Shown here: one piece after another, positions 7,620 to 15,940 of the stretch | How positions within the stretch are numbered: the stretch's first letter is position 1 | Layout: each line of letters begins with the position of its first letter | Assembly: GCA_946886475.1 (NCBI GenBank) | Contig: CAMPIQ010000039.1 | Span: forward strand, 1 to 25,214 | Direction of reading: 5' to 3' | Length of the DNA stretch: 25,214 nt | Origin: an uncultured Chitinophagales bacterium | Lineage (GTDB): Bacteria > Bacteroidota > Bacteroidia > Chitinophagales > Chitinophagaceae | The notes under the pieces: model-generated | Told to the model about the DNA's origin: nothing | Database searches by the model: none | Seen by the model: only the letters and a program-made list of their open reading frames with translations | Position numbers and translations under genes: made by a program

Positions 7620-8399
7620 TCATGTTGCGTTATTTAATATGCCATTTATAAAATCCTTTGTGGTTGCGTTAATATCATTGGTATGTTCAATGGCCTTTAC
7701 ATAAGCGCTTCCGATAATGGCTCCATTGGCGTACCGGCAAACGGTTTCAAAGCTTTGATGGTCGCGGATGCCAAAACCAACCAGTAAAGGATTTTTCAGA
7801 CCCAGTTGATTTAATCTTTTTAAATAATCTTCTACGGAGGTAAAGGTCTTATCTGAACCTGTAAGCGAAGAAGATGAAACGGCATAAAGAAAACCGCTGC
7901 TCAGGCTATCCAGTTTCCTTACCCTGTCACCGGATGTTTCGGGAAGTACAAGAAAAATAAAATCAAGTCCGTTTTTCTCTAAAACAGTCCTGTATTCTTT
8001 TTCATACTCAATTACCGGAACGTCCGGAATGATCAGTCCATCAACACCAACCCTCTTTGCCTGTTCGCAGAATTTTTGAAAACCATATTGCAAAACCGGG
8101 TTCAGGTAACCCATAAGAATTACCGGGATATGTATCTTCTCCCTCATTTTTTCAAGCTGGCTGAATAATAATGGAATGTTCATTCCATTTTTAATGGCTA
8201 TTGCGCTGCTGGACTGTATTACAGCACCATCTGCCAGCGGATCGCTATAGGGCATGCCCAGTTCAATGATATCTGCACCATTGTTTTGAAGGGCTTCCAA
8301 TACCTTGATGGTATCATTCAATTGCGGAAATCCGGCCGTGCAATAGATATTCAATACACGTGATCCTTTTTTTCTAAACAGGTCTTCTATCCTTCCCAT
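7620..8399 (-). CDS. trpA: Tryptophan synthase alpha subunit
   Basis: A 259-residue TIM barrel that cleaves indole-3-glycerol phosphate to indole and glyceraldehyde 3-phosphate; indole is channelled to TrpB. The catalytic acids are in GADIIELGMPYSDPLADG (E46 and D57). The phosphate-binding VGFGIRD and the loop segment SSSLTG are present. Its ATG lies 1 nt after the stop of the preceding lipoprotein gene, implying translational coupling. It is separated from trpB by two genes that are not part of the pathway, an unusual interruption for this pair. Confidence 0.98.
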   Translation of the reverse strand: MGRIEDLFRKKGSRVLNIYCTAGFPQLNDTIKVLEALQNNGADIIELGMPYSDPLADGAVIQSSSAIAIKNGMNIPLLFSQLEKMREKIHIPVILMGYLNPVLQYGFQKFCEQAKRVGVDGLIIPDVPVIEYEKEYRTVLEKNGLDFIFLVLPETSGDRVRKLDSLSSGFLYAVSSSSLTGSDKTFTSVEDYLKRLNQLGLKNPLLVGFGIRDHQSFETVCRYANGAIIGSAYVKAIEHTNDINATTKDFINGILNNAT

Positions 8400-8400
8400 T

Positions 8401-8772
8401 TTAATAACGCTTCACATTTACGGGAAACACAGACCCGTTAAGAGATAAATAATTATAACCTGGCCTTGTATTGATATCAAGGGCTATCCTGAATAAAGCT
8501 GTGGGGGTTCCTGTTGTATTCTGTAGTTTTACCACAACAGTATCGCCCTTTCGCTCCACCGTATACGAGCCCTTATAGTCTGCATCCAGACATTCCTGGA
8601 AAACATATCTTTCTCCAATAGTATTTGAATTGATATCCATCTTACTGTTGATGTTCCTGCACTCACCTATCTTTTCATATTCAATGTCATGCTTCAGGTA
8701 AGCACTGTCTGTATTACATGATAGCAGGATCACCATCCCAAAAAAAAGCAGCGGATAATTTTTAGTTAACAT
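8401..8772 (-). CDS. Small putative lipoprotein, function unknown
   Basis: A 123-residue protein with a lipoprotein signal: a hydrophobic stretch (7-17) followed by the lipobox LLSC with the modified cysteine at C19. The mature part is about 100 residues and likely beta-rich (ERYVFQECLDADYKGSYTVERK, DTVVVKLQNTTG). I do not recognise the family. It is inserted between the DUF695 gene (12 nt upstream) and trpA (1 nt downstream), so it must share their transcript and probably their translation. No role in tryptophan synthesis is evident for an envelope lipoprotein. Confidence 0.75.
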   Translation of the reverse strand: MLTKNYPLLFFGMVILLSCNTDSAYLKHDIEYEKIGECRNINSKMDINSNTIGERYVFQECLDADYKGSYTVERKGDTVVVKLQNTTGTPTALFRIALDINTRPGYNYLSLNGSVFPVNVKRY

Positions 8773-8784
8773 CTTGAATGATTT

Positions 8785-9204
8785 TTATAATAGCTCGTAA
8801 AATGCTGAAACATTCTCCCACTCCTCATCTTCTTCAATCTCAAAATTGGCCACTCTTTCTGTGGCAGGTAAAAAATGTTCAAGGAAATTTTGAACAGCCA
8901 GGTCTTCTTTCGTATAAAAAATTATTTCCCTTGCCCTGTAAACGGTTGTATGTCCAACATGAACAGTCTGGGTTTGTTCTTCCAGGTAAGCGATGATGCT
9001 TTTTTCAATCTCATTCAGGTAATCGTATTCTTCTCCTACAGGATGACCGATATCATTAAAGCTGTCCGGTACAATGGTGATAAACACTGAATAGTTATAC
9101 TTCGATTTATCAATTTCTTTCAGGTCGGTATTAATAATGGCCATAGCAGGATAGCCTTCCATTTCAAATTCAAATCCTGTATAGGTGGCCTTATCGCTTT
9201 TCAT
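8785..9204 (-). CDS. DUF695-like protein, function unknown
   Basis: A 139-residue soluble acidic protein with no signal peptide. The pattern (YNYSVFITIVPDSFNDIGHP, then VGHTTVYRAREIIFYT, and an acidic C-terminal IEEDEEWENV) resembles the DUF695/RraB-like families, whose DUF695 members are uncharacterised; this assignment is from recall. It lies 118 nt downstream of trpB and 12 nt upstream of the lipoprotein gene, inside the trp operon. The preceding 118-nt gap is the longest within the trpB-hisIE part of the operon and has a possible 6-bp stem (CGGTTT/AAACCG) but no T-tract terminator. Confidence 0.75.
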   Translation of the reverse strand: MKSDKATYTGFEFEMEGYPAMAIINTDLKEIDKSKYNYSVFITIVPDSFNDIGHPVGEEYDYLNEIEKSIIAYLEEQTQTVHVGHTTVYRAREIIFYTKEDLAVQNFLEHFLPATERVANFEIEEDEEWENVSAFYELL

Positions 9205-9322
9205 GCTCGTTGTAGTGTTTTATGGTTGAAGGTTGATTACAGGTTACTGATAAAATTTTTGGACCATAGTCCGGTTTATACTGATTATTAAAAAACCGCG
9301 TATTTGTTCCTTACCAAACACA

Positions 9323-10570
9323 TCAAACCTCCACTTTCATCCGGTTCATAAAACTTTCAAGGTCTTTATCTCCTCTTCCACTCAGGCAAACCACAATGGT
9401 ATGGTTTGGATCCGGTTGAAGTTTTTTTAACGCGGCCAGGGCATGCCCGGTTTCGAGTGCCGGAATAATTCCCTCCAGCTTTGCCAGGTTGAAACAGGCT
9501 TCCATAGCTTCATCGTCGGTTGCTGAGAGAAACTGTGCACGTTTAGTTTCAAACAAATGCGCATGCAGGGGACCAATACCCGGATAATCAAGTCCGGCGG
9601 ATATACTGTGTGGTTCTATCACCTGGCCATCCTCAGTTTGCATCACCAGGCTTCTGCTTCCATGAAGTATGCCATCCCTGCCCAGCCGGGTGGTGGCGGC
9701 TGATTTTCCTGATGCAATGCCTTCACCTGCCGCTTCCACGGCAATGAGCTTTACTTCCTGTTCATCTATGAAGCTATAAAATGCACCTGCTGCATTTGAG
9801 CCGCCGCCTACACAGGCAACAACATGGGTTGGTAACTCCCGCGATGTTTTTTCTTTTAACTGCATTCTTATTTCCTTGCTGATGATACTTTGAAATCGCG
9901 CAACCATATCAGGATAAGGATGCGGCCCGACTACGCTGCCGATAATATAATGGGTTTCGCCGGGATGATTGATCCAGTCCCTGATGGCTTCATTGGTTGC
10001 ATCTTTAAGTGTTTTACTGCCACTCAATGCAGGGATCACTTTGGCGCCAAGCATTTTCATCCTGGCCACGTTGGGTGCCTGTCTGGCCATATCCTTTTCA
10101 CCCATGTATACTATACATTCTATTCCCTTTAAAGCACACACGGTGGCCGTGGCCACACCATGCTGACCTGCACCGGTTTCAGCTATGATCCTTTTTTTAT
10201 TGAGTCTTTGTGCCAGGAGTATCTGGCCAATGGTGTTGTTGATCTTATGCGCACCTGTATGACAGAGATCCTCTCTTTTTAAAAAAATGTTGGTATTGTT
10301 TTGCCTGCTCAGTCTTTCCGCAAAATATAATGGCGTTGGCCGTCCCACATAATCTTTAAGAAGTTGCGTGTAGTTGCGCTGGAAATCACTATCATTTATA
10401 ATATCCAGGTAAACAGATCTTAACTCCTCAACATTTCTGAATAACATTTCCGGAACAAAAGCACCACCGTATTTTCCGTAGTAGCCGTTACTATCAGGGC
10501 TATTACCTTTCATGAACTCATTACCGGTTTTTGCCAGCGTATTTTCTTTACTGATCTGATTATTGCCCAT
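9323..10570 (-). CDS. trpB: Tryptophan synthase beta subunit
   Basis: A PLP enzyme that condenses indole with L-serine to give L-tryptophan. The PLP lysine is in [11 protein letters not shown] (K109 in this 415-residue form). The phosphate-binding glycine loop VGGGSNAAG, the ETGAGQHG segment and the N-terminal [13 protein letters not shown] are intact. I kept the ATG at 10568-10570, 14 nt after the cupin stop, because AGAGGAAA precedes it closely. The ATG at 10511-10513 would place the lysine at residue 90, nearer to E. coli K87, and remains possible. It is separated from trpA by two unrelated genes. Confidence 0.97.
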   Translation of the reverse strand: MGNNQISKENTLAKTGNEFMKGNSPDSNGYYGKYGGAFVPEMLFRNVEELRSVYLDIINDSDFQRNYTQLLKDYVGRPTPLYFAERLSRQNNTNIFLKREDLCHTGAHKINNTIGQILLAQRLNKKRIIAETGAGQHGVATATVCALKGIECIVYMGEKDMARQAPNVARMKMLGAKVIPALSGSKTLKDATNEAIRDWINHPGETHYIIGSVVGPHPYPDMVARFQSIISKEIRMQLKEKTSRELPTHVVACVGGGSNAAGAFYSFIDEQEVKLIAVEAAGEGIASGKSAATTRLGRDGILHGSRSLVMQTEDGQVIEPHSISAGLDYPGIGPLHAHLFETKRAQFLSATDDEAMEACFNLAKLEGIIPALETGHALAALKKLQPDPNHTIVVCLSGRGDKDLESFMNRMKVEV

Positions 10571-10584
10571 TGCACTTTCCTCTA

Positions 10585-10944
10585 TTATATTTTTTCAGGA
10601 ACAATCCTGGTTAACGCATGCTGTACATTTCCCGTATTCACCGTTCCTGCCGGCTCAAACAACATCACCCAGACTTCTTCTTCAGCTACCGGTTTATGTT
10701 CCATTCCTTTGGGAACAATAAATATTTCCCCCTCATTCAAATCAACCATACGATCTCTTAATTCCATGCGGAAGCTACCTTTGATCACCATAAATAATTC
10801 GTCTTCATTCTCATGCTTATGCCAGATAAATTCACCTCTGAATTTAGCAAGCTTTACATGCTGGCCATTCAATTCTCCAATAATATGTGGAGACCAGTGT
10901 TGATTGATCAGCTCAAACTTTTCATTAAGATTTATCTTATTCAT
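10585..10944 (-). CDS. Small cupin-domain protein
   Basis: A 119-residue single-domain cupin. The first cupin motif is visible in [18 protein letters not shown] (H42, H44, E49) and the second in [14 protein letters not shown] (H83), giving a plausible metal-binding 3-His/Glu site. Its start overlaps the 3' end of trpF by 8 nt and its stop is 14 nt before trpB, so it is translated as part of the operon. Small cupins of this type have diverse or unknown roles. Position suggests, but does not prove, a function connected with tryptophan or an aromatic intermediate. Confidence 0.85.
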   Translation of the reverse strand: MNKINLNEKFELINQHWSPHIIGELNGQHVKLAKFRGEFIWHKHENEDELFMVIKGSFRMELRDRMVDLNEGEIFIVPKGMEHKPVAEEEVWVMLFEPAGTVNTGNVQHALTRIVPEKI

Positions 10945-11608
10945 CCTGTTTTTTTAATCCGGATAAAAAATATTTCACCTTCGCCATATCCTTTACCCCC
11001 GGTGAAGATTCAAACCTGCTGTTGATATCAACAACGAAAAGGTCTTTTGCAACCCTGTCCTTTTGAAATTCATGGATCATGCCAGCATCCTCCGGTTCAA
11101 TTCCACCACTCAGGAAAAATGGCTTCCCGATATCCAGTCCCTTTAACCTGTTCCAGTTAAATTTTCTGCCGGTACCACCATATACCTTTTCGCCATTAGG
11201 ATCAGTAGCCGCCACCCCTGTATCGAAAAGAAACATATCGGCATCACCATAATAATCTTTAATGGTCCACATAACATGATCGTTTTCCATAAAGCGGAAT
11301 GCTTTTATTACATGTATATAATTGGCTAACCTGGAACACTCAAATGGGGTTTCCCGCCCGTGTAGCTGAACCATATCCAGATTGTAGTCATCAACATAAT
11401 GCATGATCTGGTCGTAAGAAGCATCTACAAACACGCCAACCTTATATGGTTTTATCTTTTCCTTCTTAAGCTGGTCGGCAGTTAATCCATGTCTTAAGAT
11501 ATAACGGGGACTGTTAGGGTAAAAAATTAACCCGGCAAATTCAACGCCCATATCACCTAGCTCGTGGAGCTGGTCAATATTTGTCATTCCGCATACCTTG
11601 ATCTTCAT
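10937..11608 (-). CDS. trpF: Phosphoribosylanthranilate isomerase
   Basis: A 223-residue TIM barrel catalysing the Amadori rearrangement of phosphoribosylanthranilate to CdRP. The general base cysteine is C6 in IKVCGMTN, and the general acid is D129 in LFDTGV. The phosphate-binding FLSGGIEPED segment is present. It overlaps trpC by 4 nt (ATGA type) and the cupin gene by 8 nt, so translation is coupled through trpD-trpC-trpF-cupin. It is a separate gene, not fused to trpC as in enterobacteria. Confidence 0.97.
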   Translation of the reverse strand: MKIKVCGMTNIDQLHELGDMGVEFAGLIFYPNSPRYILRHGLTADQLKKEKIKPYKVGVFVDASYDQIMHYVDDYNLDMVQLHGRETPFECSRLANYIHVIKAFRFMENDHVMWTIKDYYGDADMFLFDTGVAATDPNGEKVYGGTGRKFNWNRLKGLDIGKPFFLSGGIEPEDAGMIHEFQKDRVAKDLFVVDINSRFESSPGVKDMAKVKYFLSGLKKQDE

Positions 11609-12393
11609 TTCATTGCTTTTAACTTTTGAACAAAATCAGCAAAAGCAATCGCAGGGTCAGTCTGTTTCATAAAATTTTCCCCGATAAGAAATCCTTTGAA
11701 ACCAGCCTGCTTTAAAGATACAATGGTTTCCACATTGGAAATTCCGCTTTCGGAAACAGCTACAACAGAACCGGGCATCTTTTGAGCCAGGTCGAAAGAT
11801 GTTTGAATGTTTACCCCGAATGTTGCCAGGTTCCTGTTGTTCACCCCAATCATATCAATATCCTTACCATACCATTCCAGTTCCTTTTCTTCATGCACTT
11901 CCAATAGCACTTCCAGACCAAGGCTTTTTGCAAGTGATGACAAGGCCTCTGCCTTGTGCCTTGAAAGACAGGCCGCGATCAGGAGGATAACATCAGCTCC
12001 AAAAGCCTTTGATTCAATTACCTGGTATTCATCAATAATAAAATCTTTCCGGAGCAGGGGTACCGTATTCATACGTGCAGACTGGAGGTCGGACAAATTA
12101 CCCCCAAAATATTTTTCATCAGTAAGCACGGAAACTCCGGATGCATCATTCTGCGCATAGGCACTTGTTACTTCACTCACCCCCGACCAGTTGTTGATCA
12201 CTCCCTTTGAAGGAGACCTTCTTTTGAATTCTGCAATGATCCCTGTTTTAGTTTCATCTGAAAGAAAATTGCTGAGAGAATAGGTTTCCCTTGCAAATGC
12301 AGGCATCGATTCCAGTTCGCTGATGCTATGACGGCCCATAGCCTCCTGCACTTCTCTTTTTTTATTCTCTATTATGGTATCCAGTATATTCAT
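11605..12393 (-). CDS. trpC: Indole-3-glycerol phosphate synthase
   Basis: A 262-residue TIM barrel that closes the ring of CdRP to indole-3-glycerol phosphate. Key residues are in IIAEFKRRSPSKG (E55, K57) and PLLRKDFIID (K116). The C-terminal phosphate-binding motifs SESGIS and FLIGENFM are intact. It overlaps trpD by 4 nt and trpF by 4 nt. Length is that of the monofunctional enzyme. Confidence 0.98.
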   Translation of the reverse strand: MNILDTIIENKKREVQEAMGRHSISELESMPAFARETYSLSNFLSDETKTGIIAEFKRRSPSKGVINNWSGVSEVTSAYAQNDASGVSVLTDEKYFGGNLSDLQSARMNTVPLLRKDFIIDEYQVIESKAFGADVILLIAACLSRHKAEALSSLAKSLGLEVLLEVHEEKELEWYGKDIDMIGVNNRNLATFGVNIQTSFDLAQKMPGSVVAVSESGISNVETIVSLKQAGFKGFLIGENFMKQTDPAIAFADFVQKLKAMK

Positions 12394-13385
12394 GATTGAA
12401 GACTGATCAATTTTTTAAAATGGGCATAGGCTTTACCACTTTCATGGCTTTCTATAGCTGCATCGTATGCGGCATTGTAATCGGCATAATGACCGGTACT
12501 GAATAAGGCCATAGCAGCGTTGGCAAGAACCACCGCATGTTGCGCCCAGGTACCTTCACCTTTCAAGATCTTCAAAAACATGTTTGCTGATTCTTCAACT
12601 GATAAACCTCCCTGAATGTCAGAAGCTGCCACGGTGCGTTTACCCAGTTGTTCCGGTGTCATGATCTTTTCACCATGTTGCGTGATCACTTTTGAATCGT
12701 TGGTAAGCGAGATCTCATCATAGCCGTCAAGTCCATGTATTATGGTAAATGGTTTACCGGTTTGTTGCAGCAGGTAATTGTAGATCCTGGCCATTTCGAG
12801 ATTATACACACCAACCAGCTGGTAGGCCGGTCGGGCCGGATTCACCATTGGTCCAAGCATATTGAAGAAAGTGCGAAATCCAAGTTCTTTCCTGATCCTG
12901 GCTACAGCTTTTAATGCAGGATGGAATAAGGGAGCATGCAGAAATGTAAAATTTGTTTCTTCAATCTCCCTTTTCAACCTGTCAGCCTGGTTACCAAAGC
13001 GATAACCCAATTGCTCCATTACATTGCTGGCTCCACTTACTGAGGTGGCTCCATAGTTACCGTGTTTTGCAACTTTTTGCCCAGCGCCGGCTACTATAAA
13101 GCAGGCCAGCGTTGAAATATTGAAAGTATTTTTTCCATCACCGCCGGTACCTACAATGTCCATCACGTTATAGTCACTGAGGTCAACCACCAGGGCCATT
13201 TCCATCAAACCATCCCTGAATCCCTGCAGTTCGGCGATGGTAATACTGCGCATAAGGAACACTGTTACAAATGCACTGACCGCGGTATCATTATAACTAC
13301 CCTTTGCCATACCCAGCATTGCCTCCCTGGCCTGCTCATAACTCAGTGTTTTATGTTCAAAAAGGTATTGTAATATTTTCTTCAT
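12390..13385 (-). CDS. trpD: Anthranilate phosphoribosyltransferase
   Basis: A 331-residue enzyme that transfers the phosphoribosyl group of PRPP to anthranilate. The PRPP-binding glycine motif GTGGDGKNTFNIST (79-92), the KHGNYGATS segment (107-115) and the DGYDEISLT metal site near residue 225 are conserved. It follows trpG after a 136-nt gap that contains a perfect 12-bp palindrome, and overlaps trpC by 4 nt. It competes with HisG for PRPP, and both genes sit in this one cluster. Confidence 0.98.
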   Translation of the reverse strand: MKKILQYLFEHKTLSYEQAREAMLGMAKGSYNDTAVSAFVTVFLMRSITIAELQGFRDGLMEMALVVDLSDYNVMDIVGTGGDGKNTFNISTLACFIVAGAGQKVAKHGNYGATSVSGASNVMEQLGYRFGNQADRLKREIEETNFTFLHAPLFHPALKAVARIRKELGFRTFFNMLGPMVNPARPAYQLVGVYNLEMARIYNYLLQQTGKPFTIIHGLDGYDEISLTNDSKVITQHGEKIMTPEQLGKRTVAASDIQGGLSVEESANMFLKILKGEGTWAQHAVVLANAAMALFSTGHYADYNAAYDAAIESHESGKAYAHFKKLISLQS

Positions 13386-13436
13386 TTACTAAGAAATTAT
13401 AAATAAGGGGTAATTGAATGTTCCGGATTTTTTATG

Positions 13437-13448
13437 CATTGTACAATG
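13437..13448. repeat. 12-bp perfect palindrome CATTGTACAATG between trpG and trpD
   Basis: The 12-mer is self-complementary over its full length and lies in the 136-nt spacer, the largest gap within trpEGDCF. It has no loop, so it would act as a DNA site for a dimeric protein rather than as an RNA hairpin. Chance is possible. Otherwise the spacer shows no terminator and no TAnnTTTG box. Confidence 0.3.
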
Positions 13449-13521
13449 AAATATATTAAGTCAAATGAAGGCCAGCCACTTTTTAATTCTATATCAGTAT
13501 GCCTTCCCTGCTGATCCATCT

Positions 13522-14142
13522 TCACTTCTTCAACCAGTTTCTCATAATGGTTTCTCCCACCGGCGTTAAAACACTTTCAGGATGAAACTGTACGCCCTGC
13601 ACATCAAATGTTTTATGCTGAAGGGCCATGATATAATCATTTTCATCTCTTGCCGTAACTTCCAGCTGTTCAGGAAATTTTTTTTCATCTATGATCCAGC
13701 TATGATAACGCCCTACCGGGAAACTTGCAGGCAGGCCTTTAAACAACCCGGATCTTTTTAACTGGTGAGCAGGTTCCTTTGGCCTGCCAGATCCAGGATC
13801 TTCATCCGCTTGGGCGATCCTTATTTCAGTGGCCACCCCGTGATAGACCGTGGTTAAATTGATCAGCGATCCTCCAAAAGCCTGACCAATGGCCTGATGC
13901 CCGAGGCAAACTCCAAGTATGGATTTGGAGGACGCATATTCTTTGATCAGCGGCAGCAACTGTCCGGCTTCTTCCGGAATGCCAGGGCCAGGTGATAGTA
14001 TGATCTTATCATAATCCGCAACCTTTTCAAGCCCTATCTCATCATTCCTGAATACATCAACCTGTTGATCCATCACTTTTTTTACAAGATGAACAAGGTT
14101 ATAAGTAAAAGAATCATAATTATCAAAAACCAGGATCTTCAT
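13522..14142 (-). CDS. trpG: Anthranilate synthase component II (glutamine amidotransferase)
   Basis: A 206-residue class I amidotransferase that supplies ammonia to TrpE. The catalytic Cys is C79 in LGVCLGHQ, and the His/Glu pair is in VQFHPES (H187, E189). The oxyanion motif SPGPGIP (50-56) is present. The ATG at 14140-14142 gives the classic start MKILVFDNYDSFTYN; a TTG extension to 14175 is unlikely. It follows trpE by 54 nt. TrpG of this type can also serve p-aminobenzoate synthesis (pabA); the trp context makes anthranilate synthase the main role. Confidence 0.97.
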   Translation of the reverse strand: MKILVFDNYDSFTYNLVHLVKKVMDQQVDVFRNDEIGLEKVADYDKIILSPGPGIPEEAGQLLPLIKEYASSKSILGVCLGHQAIGQAFGGSLINLTTVYHGVATEIRIAQADEDPGSGRPKEPAHQLKRSGLFKGLPASFPVGRYHSWIIDEKKFPEQLEVTARDENDYIMALQHKTFDVQGVQFHPESVLTPVGETIMRNWLKK

Positions 14143-14196
14143 AAATGATACTGTTATTATTATTTTTTTAATCAACCAGGTAAGTCATTTTCTCTT

Positions 14197-15612
14197 CTAT
14201 AAATTTCCTGCCTTTACGATCGCTGCCTTTAGTGCATTCAATTTATTATTCACTTCCTGTAATTCGTTTTCCGGCCGGCTGGCCGCCACCACCCCGGCAC
14301 CAGCCTGCAGGAATAATGTATTATCGCGGCTTAACAGGGTTCTTATCATGATGGCATGATTACAATCACCATTAAATCCAACAAAACCAATAGCACCTCC
14401 ATAAAAATTTCTGGAGTCCGGTTCCCATTCATGAATAAGTTGCAATGCTTTAAATTTAGGAGCTCCGCTTAAGGTGCCTGCAGGAAAAGTGGTGAATAAT
14501 ACTTCAAATGGATTTGACCCTGGTTGTACCTCACCCTTCACTTCACTTACAAGATGAATGACGTGAGAATAATATTGAACCTGTTTATAGTGACTCACTT
14601 CAACATTTGAACAAACCCTGCTTAGATCATTCCTGGCCAGGTCAACAAGCATTACATGTTCAGCATTTTCCTTTGGATCATTTTCCAGTTCTTCAGCTTT
14701 TTGCTGATCAATGATATCATTACCCGTTCTTTTGAAAGTTCCGGCGATTGGGTGCACAACAACCTTCCCGTTTTTAATTATGAGCTGGGCCTCAGGGGAA
14801 GATCCCATAAGCTTATAGTCGCCATAATCAAAAAAGAACAGATAGGGAGAAGGATTGATATTTCTTAAAGCCCGGTAAACATTGAATTCATCTCCAATGA
14901 AAGCCTGCCGGAAACGCCTGCTGAGTACGATCTGAAACACATCACCCCTGTAACAGGCCGCGATCCCTTTTTTCACCATTTCAATGTATTCCTCATCCTT
15001 CATATTTGATCTTTCCTGGTCAATTGGAGTAAATGGATACACCGGTACATCTTTATTGTTGATCAGTCCTTCAAGGATGCTGATCTCACCTGGCAATCCA
15101 TCTATCTTATTTTCACAAAGGATCAATTCATCCCGGTAGTGGTTGATGGCAATTACATACTGATATAAACGATACCGGGCCACCGGGATTACCTCTTTAT
15201 TTCTTTCATGGCTGGCAAAATCAATTTTTTCTATAAAGGGGATGATATCAAAACTGAAATAACCATATAGCCCCTGGCCGAATAAGGCTGAAACAGGATC
15301 ATTGCTTTGAACAGAAAATCTTTGCATGAAATTCCACAGGACCCCGGAAAGCGATTCATTATTTTTCAATGGCTGGGTTTCGGGAGCCTGGCCCGGCAGT
15401 TTGAATTCAATTTTATTACGGTCCCTGATCTCGATCCCTGCAATGGCATTGATACAAATAAAAGAGTAGCTGTTCTCAGCCGCATGATGGTCAGTACTCT
15501 CAAGGAGTACGGTATCCCTGAACCGGTCTCTTAACCTCAGGTAAATACCAACGGGCGTATATACATCTGCCAGTAGCTTTTTTACGGTGGTGTTGATATT
15601 AATTTTTTTCAT
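14197..15612 (-). CDS. trpE: Anthranilate synthase component I
   Basis: A 471-residue chorismate-utilising enzyme that makes anthranilate from chorismate. The feedback-inhibition motif LLES (36-39) suggests allosteric inhibition by tryptophan. The C-terminal catalytic domain (about 205-465) has VFQIVLSRRF, HPIAGTFKRTGND, DLARNDLSRVC, TFPAGTLSGAPK and the GAGVVAASRPENE segment. It is the first structural gene after the trp leader; its ATG is 29 nt downstream of the terminator U-tract. Confidence 0.98.
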   Translation of the reverse strand: MKKININTTVKKLLADVYTPVGIYLRLRDRFRDTVLLESTDHHAAENSYSFICINAIAGIEIRDRNKIEFKLPGQAPETQPLKNNESLSGVLWNFMQRFSVQSNDPVSALFGQGLYGYFSFDIIPFIEKIDFASHERNKEVIPVARYRLYQYVIAINHYRDELILCENKIDGLPGEISILEGLINNKDVPVYPFTPIDQERSNMKDEEYIEMVKKGIAACYRGDVFQIVLSRRFRQAFIGDEFNVYRALRNINPSPYLFFFDYGDYKLMGSSPEAQLIIKNGKVVVHPIAGTFKRTGNDIIDQQKAEELENDPKENAEHVMLVDLARNDLSRVCSNVEVSHYKQVQYYSHVIHLVSEVKGEVQPGSNPFEVLFTTFPAGTLSGAPKFKALQLIHEWEPDSRNFYGGAIGFVGFNGDCNHAIMIRTLLSRDNTLFLQAGAGVVAASRPENELQEVNNKLNALKAAIVKAGNL

Positions 15613-15640
15613 TCTTTTCCGGTCTGACTTCTTTTGGGAA

Positions 15641-15671
15641 TAAAAAAATCCCGACGTTACTGTCGGGATTC
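15641..15671 (-). terminator. trp attenuator terminator hairpin (3:4)
   Basis: On the minus strand AATCCCGAC pairs perfectly with GTCGGGATT (9 bp, positions 15670-15662 with 15655-15647) around the 6-nt loop AGTAAC. A run of T residues follows (plus-strand A-run 15642-15648). It sits between the Trp-rich leader ORF and trpE, so it is a premature terminator rather than an end-of-operon signal. Confidence 0.92.
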
Positions 15672-15713
15672 CTTGTATGATAAAACCATAGCAATGACTA
15701 CACAGAACCCCGA
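15663..15713 (-). promoter_or_regulatory. trp attenuator antiterminator pairing (2:3)
   Basis: TCGGGGTTC (minus strand, 15713-15705, inside the leader ORF just after the Trp codons) can pair over 9 positions, one of them G-U, with GAATCCCGA (15671-15663), which is the 5' arm of the terminator. The two pairings exclude each other. A ribosome stalled on the Trp codons leaves the first segment free. A ribosome reaching the stop codon at 15698-15700 covers it, so the terminator forms. No strong protecting 1:2 hairpin was found. Confidence 0.85.
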
Positions 15714-15760
15714 TTGAAGTTTGTATGCCACCACCAATGATTGTTTAATAAAAGTTTCAT
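15698..15760 (-). CDS. trpL: trp operon leader peptide, Trp-Trp-Trp
   Basis: A 20-codon ORF beginning MKLLLNNHWWWH and ending NRGSV, followed by TAG. Codons 9-11 (15736-15728) are three consecutive TGG codons. It sits 85 nt before the trpE start and directly before the terminator hairpin, the classical position for an attenuator leader peptide. Its role is to sense charged tRNA-Trp through ribosome stalling; the peptide itself is not expected to function. The ATG overlaps the TGA of an upstream two-codon ORF (ATG AAA TGA, 15765-15757), so initiation could occur at either ATG. It is too short for ordinary ORF calling, and the identification rests on the codon run plus the RNA pairings. Confidence 0.93.
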   Translation of the reverse strand: MKLLLNNHWWWHTNFNRGSV

Positions 15761-15767
15761 TTCATTA

Positions 15768-15803
15768 CAAAGATGTGGACTGGATCACAAATCAGCAAAA
15801 ATA
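15768..15803 (-). promoter_or_regulatory. Predicted trp promoter (two overlapping possibilities)
   Basis: Option one is TTTG (15799-15796), 20 nt, then CATCTTTG (15775-15768), a 7/8 match to TAnnTTTG that ends 7 nt before the leader ATG, the same geometry as the his promoter. Option two is the perfect box TATTTTTG (15803-15796), which lacks a good -33 TTTG but would give an untranslated leader of roughly 30 nt. The sequence alone cannot decide between them. Confidence 0.5.
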
Positions 15804-15905
15804 TTTTCAATAGCTAAATAAAGACCATGAACGAGGCTTCCTCCTGATAAATACACCGCAAAGCGGTCCGAATATGAATTGGTAATACCAGCCGCTGCAA
15901 AGTTT

Positions 15906-15935
15906 AATTCATTTCATTCAGAGAAATTCATTTCA
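15906..15935. repeat. Direct repeat AATTCATTTCA x2 before the trp leader
   Basis: Two exact 11-bp copies lie at 15906-15916 and 15925-15935, with start points 19 nt apart. They sit directly after the stop of the small exported protein gene and about 105 nt upstream of the predicted trp promoter. A binding site for a regulator is possible; nothing in the sequence proves it. Confidence 0.35.
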
Positions 15936-15940
15936 ATAGC

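Noticed and set aside
9240..9300. Stem CGGTTT/AAACCG and GGAC/GTCC between trpB and the DUF695 gene as a terminator or attenuator
   Set aside because: Stems are short, loops long or tiny, T-tracts are not correctly placed, and no leader ORF is present.
15850..15875. Hairpin ACCGC-AAA-GCGGT as a terminator of the small exported protein gene
   Set aside because: The stem is only 5 bp with a 3-nt loop and no T-tract follows on either strand.
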